Positions 58,489 to 62,297 of a stretch of 62,297 bases of DNA are shown here, in pieces. The first letter of the stretch is position 1; every line of letters starts with the position of its first letter. Below the pieces are notes generated by a model. That model saw only the letters and a program-made list of their open reading frames with translations, made no database searches and was not told where the DNA came from. Source of the stretch: a bacterium (GTDB lineage Bacteria > Lindowbacteria > 2-12-FULL-62-27); contig JACQOF010000098.1 of the NCBI GenBank assembly GCA_016202645.1, forward strand, positions 1-62,297. Direction: 5' to 3'. The position numbers and the translations under genes were made by a program.

Positions 58489-60957
58489 ATGACCTGCGCA
58501 ACGTATGGGGGCCTTGGGGCTTTCAAGTTGGAAGGCGCCAACCACGTCCATCCGGTGGTGAACCGGCCGGACGCCGAATACGCCGACATCGGCAAATTGC
58601 TGGCCGGCCGGCCCTACCTCAAGAATCCGGACCGGGATATTCTTGAAAGAATTTTTATTCTGCACCGAGCGACTCTCTCCATGCTTTTCAATTTCGCCCA
58701 GTCCGGCCATCCGGGCGGGTCCATCTCCGTCAGCCGCGCGCTCATCGTCCTCTTTCTGACCGACCGAACGGCCTACGACATCGCCGATCCGTGGCGGCGG
58801 GACGCCGACATCGTCTCTCTGGCGGCCGGGCACAAGGCGATGGGATGGTACGCGTTCAACGCGATCCTCAACGAGGCGGTCCGGCAGGCGCGGCCCGATC
58901 TTTTGTCCCAGGACCCGAAACGCTCGCTCTTCCTCGAGGACCTCCTGGGATTTCGAAAAAACGAATCAGTCGTCACCCCGCTCCGGAAAAAATTCGGCTC
59001 GAAATGCCTCGATGGCCACCCGACCCCCGCGACGCCCTTCACCCATCTGGCGACGGGCGCATCGGGCGTGGGCGCAGCGGCGACGGTGGGCCTGGCGATC
59101 GCGGCGCGGGACGTCCACCGGCTCCTGACGCCGAGAGTGTACTGCATCGAGGGCGAAGGCGGTATGACGCCGGGCCGCGTCGAGGAGTCCCTTCAGATCG
59201 CCGAGCGCGCACAGCTCGGGAATTTCATTCTGGTGGTCGATCACAACGACGCCTCCATCGACGTCCCCGGGGTCTGCGCGGGGGACTACACCTTCGTCAA
59301 GCCCGAGGAACGGGGGCTCCTCCACGGATTCAACACGGCGGTTGCCGACGGGAAAAACTTCGACGAGGTGGTCGCGGCGTTTGATTACGCCTGCCAGTAC
59401 TTCGAGCACGTCCGCCCGGCCATGATCGTGCTTCGGACGGAAAAGGGCGAAGGCTACGGGCTGGGCACGAACAAAAGCCACGGAGCCGGGCACAAGATGA
59501 ATTCGGACGGATATGCCGCCGCGCAGAAAATCTACCGGGAAACCTTTGGCGTGGAACTTCCCAAGCCGCCCGCGGGCGGCGGCGCCGATTCGGTGGAGGC
59601 GGATTTCTGGAACAACCTGCTGACCATCCGCCGCGTTCTGCAAAAGGACGCCGAGATGCGGGAGTTCATCGCGGAGAGAATCAACGTGGCCCAAAAACGG
59701 CTGGGCGAGATAGCAGCCCAGCGGAAGCGGTTCGCCGCGACCGCGGAGGTCAGCGCCAAGGGAAATGGCGCCGGCGCCGCCGCGGACCTCTCCGCGATCG
59801 AAACCCTCGACCCGGAGCGGCCCCCGGCGGGGATCCTTCCCAAGCCCGGCGACAAAATGGCCCTGCGCGAATCCCTGGCCCGGACCCTGGGCGAAATCAA
59901 CCGTGTTTCCAAGGGCGGCGTTTTCATCGCGGCCGCCGATCTGTACGGGTCCCTCGATTTTCCAAAAGGCATTGACTACGTGCCCGTCGACGCGGACCAT
60001 CTCGACGGCCGGGTCGTCGCGACCGGCATCACGGAGGACGCCTTCTCCGGCGTGCTCGCCGGCATATCCGCCTACGGGCGGCACATCGGCGCGGGCGGTT
60101 CCTACGCCGCGTTCATGACGCCGATGGGATTCACGGCCGCGCGCCTCCTGGCGATCGGCCACGAAGTCGGCGGGCGAACCGGCAATCCCCTCATCCTCGT
60201 CGGCGGACACGCCGGGCCCAAGACCGGAGAGGACGGGCCGACGCATGCCGACCCGCAGGCGCTTTCCGCGTGGGCGTCATTTCCGAAACATTCGGCCGTC
60301 ACTCTGACGCCGTGGGACAGCCGGGAACTTTGGCCCCTCGTGATCGCCGCCCTCCGGAGCCGGCCCAAGCCCGCCGTGATTGTGCCGTTCGTCACCCGCC
60401 CGCAGGAAACCGTGATCGACCGGGCGACGCTCGGACTCGCCCCCGCCGAGGAGGCGGTGAAGGGCGTCTATCCGCTGTTTTCGCCCCGGGAGGGCAAAGT
60501 CGACGCGTATGTGGTGATGCAGGGATCGGCTGTAGTCCACGAACTCGTCGCGAACGAGGGCGAGGTACTGCTCGACATCCTGGCGTCCGGCCTGAACATA
60601 GGGTTTATCTATGTCGCAAGCCCCGAACTATTCGACGCGATGCCCGAACCCCGGCGCGCCGCCCTCTGGAACGAGGATATGTCGCGCCTGGCGATGGGCG
60701 TAACCGATTTCACGCTCGACACCCTCATGCGCTGGATCCCAACCGACGCGGGCCGCATGGCCTCGCTCCATCCCTTCAAGGCCGGCCGATTCCTCGGCAG
60801 CGGCGTCGGCCCGCACGTGCTCAAGCAGGGAGGACTGGCGGGCGAGGACATCCGGGCCGCGGTGATCGCGTTCGCGAAACGAAAAAAGCCGGCGAGACCG
60901 TCCGCCGGATCGACCCGGCGCGGGGCGAATCAAAACACATTCTGTATTGGGACATAA
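58489..60957 (+). CDS. Divergent transketolase-like thiamine enzyme
   Basis: The 822-residue protein follows transketolase order: a TPP-binding half with SGHPGGSIS (H74), AAGHKAMGWYAFN, and the diphosphate motif at 220-254, a pyrimidine half (GSYAAFMTPMGFTAARLLA, GHAGPKTGEDGPTHADPQAL) and a C-terminal domain (GVGPHVLKQGGLAGEDIRAA). It is about 160 residues longer than usual. The metal-binding GDG is GEG here (E223) with N253 downstream, so cofactor binding may be altered. AAGGAGGA lies six bases before the ATG. It could act in the pentose route but the substrate is not clear. Confidence 0.85.
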   Translation: MTCATYGGLGAFKLEGANHVHPVVNRPDAEYADIGKLLAGRPYLKNPDRDILERIFILHRATLSMLFNFAQSGHPGGSISVSRALIVLFLTDRTAYDIADPWRRDADIVSLAAGHKAMGWYAFNAILNEAVRQARPDLLSQDPKRSLFLEDLLGFRKNESVVTPLRKKFGSKCLDGHPTPATPFTHLATGASGVGAAATVGLAIAARDVHRLLTPRVYCIEGEGGMTPGRVEESLQIAERAQLGNFILVVDHNDASIDVPGVCAGDYTFVKPEERGLLHGFNTAVADGKNFDEVVAAFDYACQYFEHVRPAMIVLRTEKGEGYGLGTNKSHGAGHKMNSDGYAAAQKIYRETFGVELPKPPAGGGADSVEADFWNNLLTIRRVLQKDAEMREFIAERINVAQKRLGEIAAQRKRFAATAEVSAKGNGAGAAADLSAIETLDPERPPAGILPKPGDKMALRESLARTLGEINRVSKGGVFIAAADLYGSLDFPKGIDYVPVDADHLDGRVVATGITEDAFSGVLAGISAYGRHIGAGGSYAAFMTPMGFTAARLLAIGHEVGGRTGNPLILVGGHAGPKTGEDGPTHADPQALSAWASFPKHSAVTLTPWDSRELWPLVIAALRSRPKPAVIVPFVTRPQETVIDRATLGLAPAEEAVKGVYPLFSPREGKVDAYVVMQGSAVVHELVANEGEVLLDILASGLNIGFIYVASPELFDAMPEPRRAALWNEDMSRLAMGVTDFTLDTLMRWIPTDAGRMASLHPFKAGRFLGSGVGPHVLKQGGLAGEDIRAAVIAFAKRKKPARPSAGSTRRGANQNTFCIGT

Positions 60958-60977
60958 CAACTCCGTTCCAGTCTTAG

Positions 60978-62111
60978 ATGATGCGCGCGTTCTCGTTGTT
61001 TTCTCTGATCGTGTTCCTTGTCATTCCCAAGGCCGATGCGCAAATCACCATTCAACAAATGCACAAGATCGCCGACAATGGCGGCCGGTGCGCATGGAGT
61101 CCGGCGGGAGACGATCGGATCGCATTTGATCGAAAAAATCCCAGGGATGGGTACTACGATCTGTGGGTGATGAATGCCGACGGGTCGAACCCAATCTGTC
61201 TCACGGATCCGTCTCCGGCGGGCTTTCCTCTGCGGCATGCCGGCAACCCCTCCTGGCATCCATCCGGAAAATACATCCTGGTCAACGCCGAAAAACAGGC
61301 CAATCCCGCGGTTGGAAAGAGGGCGATTGAACCCTACTGCGAACCCGGCATCGGCCGGAACAACGATCTCTGGCTCATTGCCGCCGACGGAAGCCGCGCG
61401 TGGCTTTTGTGGGAGAACCCCACGCCCAAATCCATATTCGCGCCGCAACCCGCGCTCTACAACGCCCGCTTCAATCACGACGGAACCCAAATTGCGTGGA
61501 CGCACTCGCCGAAGGGATCCAGAGGCACATGGGGCGACTATGAGATTCGCGTGGCGGATTTTTCGCTCGAGCCAACTCCCCACATCAATAGAAAGAGCGT
61601 GAAGACGTATCGACCCGCGCCGGCAGGAAATTTCCATGAAGTTCATGGCTGGTCGCCGGACGATCGGACTTTGGATGTCTCGGGAAACTGGCGAGGCCAG
61701 CCCGAGTATGACCAGGACATCGGCGTTTTGGATCTCTCCACCGGCGACATCGTCAACTTGACGCCGACGCCCGTCCACACCTGGACCGAGGCCGTCCACT
61801 CGCGTCCCGGAGGAAAATCCCGGATTTACATGTCCAGTGAGGAATACACGCTCCAGTACGATAAGGACAAATGGTGGGAGTGGCTCAAGACCGATTACTG
61901 GGTGATCCGCCCGGATGGGACAGGCAGGCGGCGGCTCACTTACTTCAACGATCCCGCGCACGCCGAGTACACCGGCGACATCGTCAATGTCGCGCAGTTT
62001 TCCTGGAATCCGGACGGCGCCAAATTTTGCGGCGTTCTAAATCGCACGCGGCCCGGCCAAAGAGGCGCTCTGGAAATCTGGGTATTCGAGCTGGCCGGCC
62101 GGGAGAAATAA
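60978..62111 (+). CDS. Secreted TolB-like (PD40) beta-propeller protein
   Basis: The 377-residue protein has a signal peptide (1-21, ending KADAQ) and repeated propeller blades of the PD40 type: DLWVMNADGSNPICLTDPS, PSWHPSGKYILVNAEK, DLWLIAADGSRAWLLWENP, IAWTHSPKGSRG, DYWVIRPDGTGRRRLTYF. Such blades bind proteins or peptides. No dedicated enzyme domain is present. The first ATG at 60978 or the second at 60981 can serve. It lies 20 bases after the transketolase-like gene, but its function has no visible link. Confidence 0.85.
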   Translation: MMRAFSLFSLIVFLVIPKADAQITIQQMHKIADNGGRCAWSPAGDDRIAFDRKNPRDGYYDLWVMNADGSNPICLTDPSPAGFPLRHAGNPSWHPSGKYILVNAEKQANPAVGKRAIEPYCEPGIGRNNDLWLIAADGSRAWLLWENPTPKSIFAPQPALYNARFNHDGTQIAWTHSPKGSRGTWGDYEIRVADFSLEPTPHINRKSVKTYRPAPAGNFHEVHGWSPDDRTLDVSGNWRGQPEYDQDIGVLDLSTGDIVNLTPTPVHTWTEAVHSRPGGKSRIYMSSEEYTLQYDKDKWWEWLKTDYWVIRPDGTGRRRLTYFNDPAHAEYTGDIVNVAQFSWNPDGAKFCGVLNRTRPGQRGALEIWVFELAGREK

Positions 62112-62297
62112 ACATGAAGGCTTTCTGCGTCATCCGCCGCAGCGGCTGGTGCTCGCGGCGATCCTCAAGGAGGTCAACCCCAAGGGCGAGGTCGGTGTGC
62201 AGACCATCGCGGGCGGTAAACCCTGATCCGCGCGTAACATAAGCTCCAAGCTGAGATTTTCAGTCATCCTCCTCCCCCCTTGGGGGGAGGTTGGGAG
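62112..62297. other. Window end: possible gene remnant and palindromic repeat
   Basis: A start-less frame from about 62115 to 62226 reads like a C-terminal fragment (LVLAAILKEVNPKGEVGVQT then a stop). I cannot name its family. From 62266 the CTTGAGGGGG palindrome begins (CTCCTCCCCCCTTGGGGGGA) and is cut by the window end. Confidence 0.35.

Overview
This window reads as a GC-rich Gram-negative bacterium from a poorly sampled lineage, probably a candidate phylum. The Gram-negative reading rests on an EptA-type lipid A phosphoethanolamine transferase, an outer-membrane-barrel-like protein and an MltG/RuvX pair. The lineage reading rests on a 3951-residue beta-helix/FN3 protein ending in a FlgD/Por-like sorting domain, a lamin-tail-domain surface protein, and a microcompartment locus of the sugar-phosphate type. 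I could not assign a phylum from the sequence alone.

Layout. 1-14.1 kb: a partial kelch-like secreted protein, a complete RAYT transposase unit with 27-bp inverted ends, and the giant secreted protein with a small coiled-coil gene coupled upstream of it. 14.5-20.6 kb: a ~6 kb island bounded by an intact tRNA-Gln and a 47-bp copy of its 3' end. It carries eptA, pap2, an OmpR-type regulator, a sensor kinase and an AAA/DUF4143 ATPase. 20.6-22.7 kb: HNH endonuclease, a small unknown gene with a near-consensus promoter, and an alkaline-phosphatase-superfamily enzyme. 22.85-26.8 kb: a microcompartment operon (EutJ-like, PduL, three EutN/CcmL pentamers, an RpiB-like protein, DeoC) with no shell hexamer and no aldehyde dehydrogenase in view. 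26.9-31.2 kb: lytic transglycosylase, barrel-TPR protein, MltG, RuvX, tRNA-Tyr.

31.2-44.7 kb is one tightly coupled minus-strand operon for a chemosensory system: CheW, CheR-TPR, CheW, MCP, CheA-REC, CheB, two hybrid kinases, a double receiver and FapA. Its parts match the Wsp type, but no GGDEF output protein is present. 45-50 kb is an accessory stretch with three PadR regulators (one coupled to a HAAS-domain membrane protein and a HEAT lipoprotein), RadC, a possible AbiEii-like toxin pair and an XRE regulator. 50-62.3 kb holds the lamin-tail protein, an orphan NtrB-like kinase, a metabolic run (malic enzyme, PAS-LuxR regulator, aminotransferase with an unusual N-terminal extension, transketolase-like enzyme) and a TolB-like secreted protein.

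A second layer runs through the whole window: several families of short-word and palindromic repeats (AATAGC, TATCGGAG, GATCGCGG, GGTAATC, GGGAGA and the CTTGAGGGGG palindrome). They sit between genes and have also entered coding sequences, for example inside CheR, just after the start codon of the lamin-tail protein, at the end of MltG and at the start of the giant protein.
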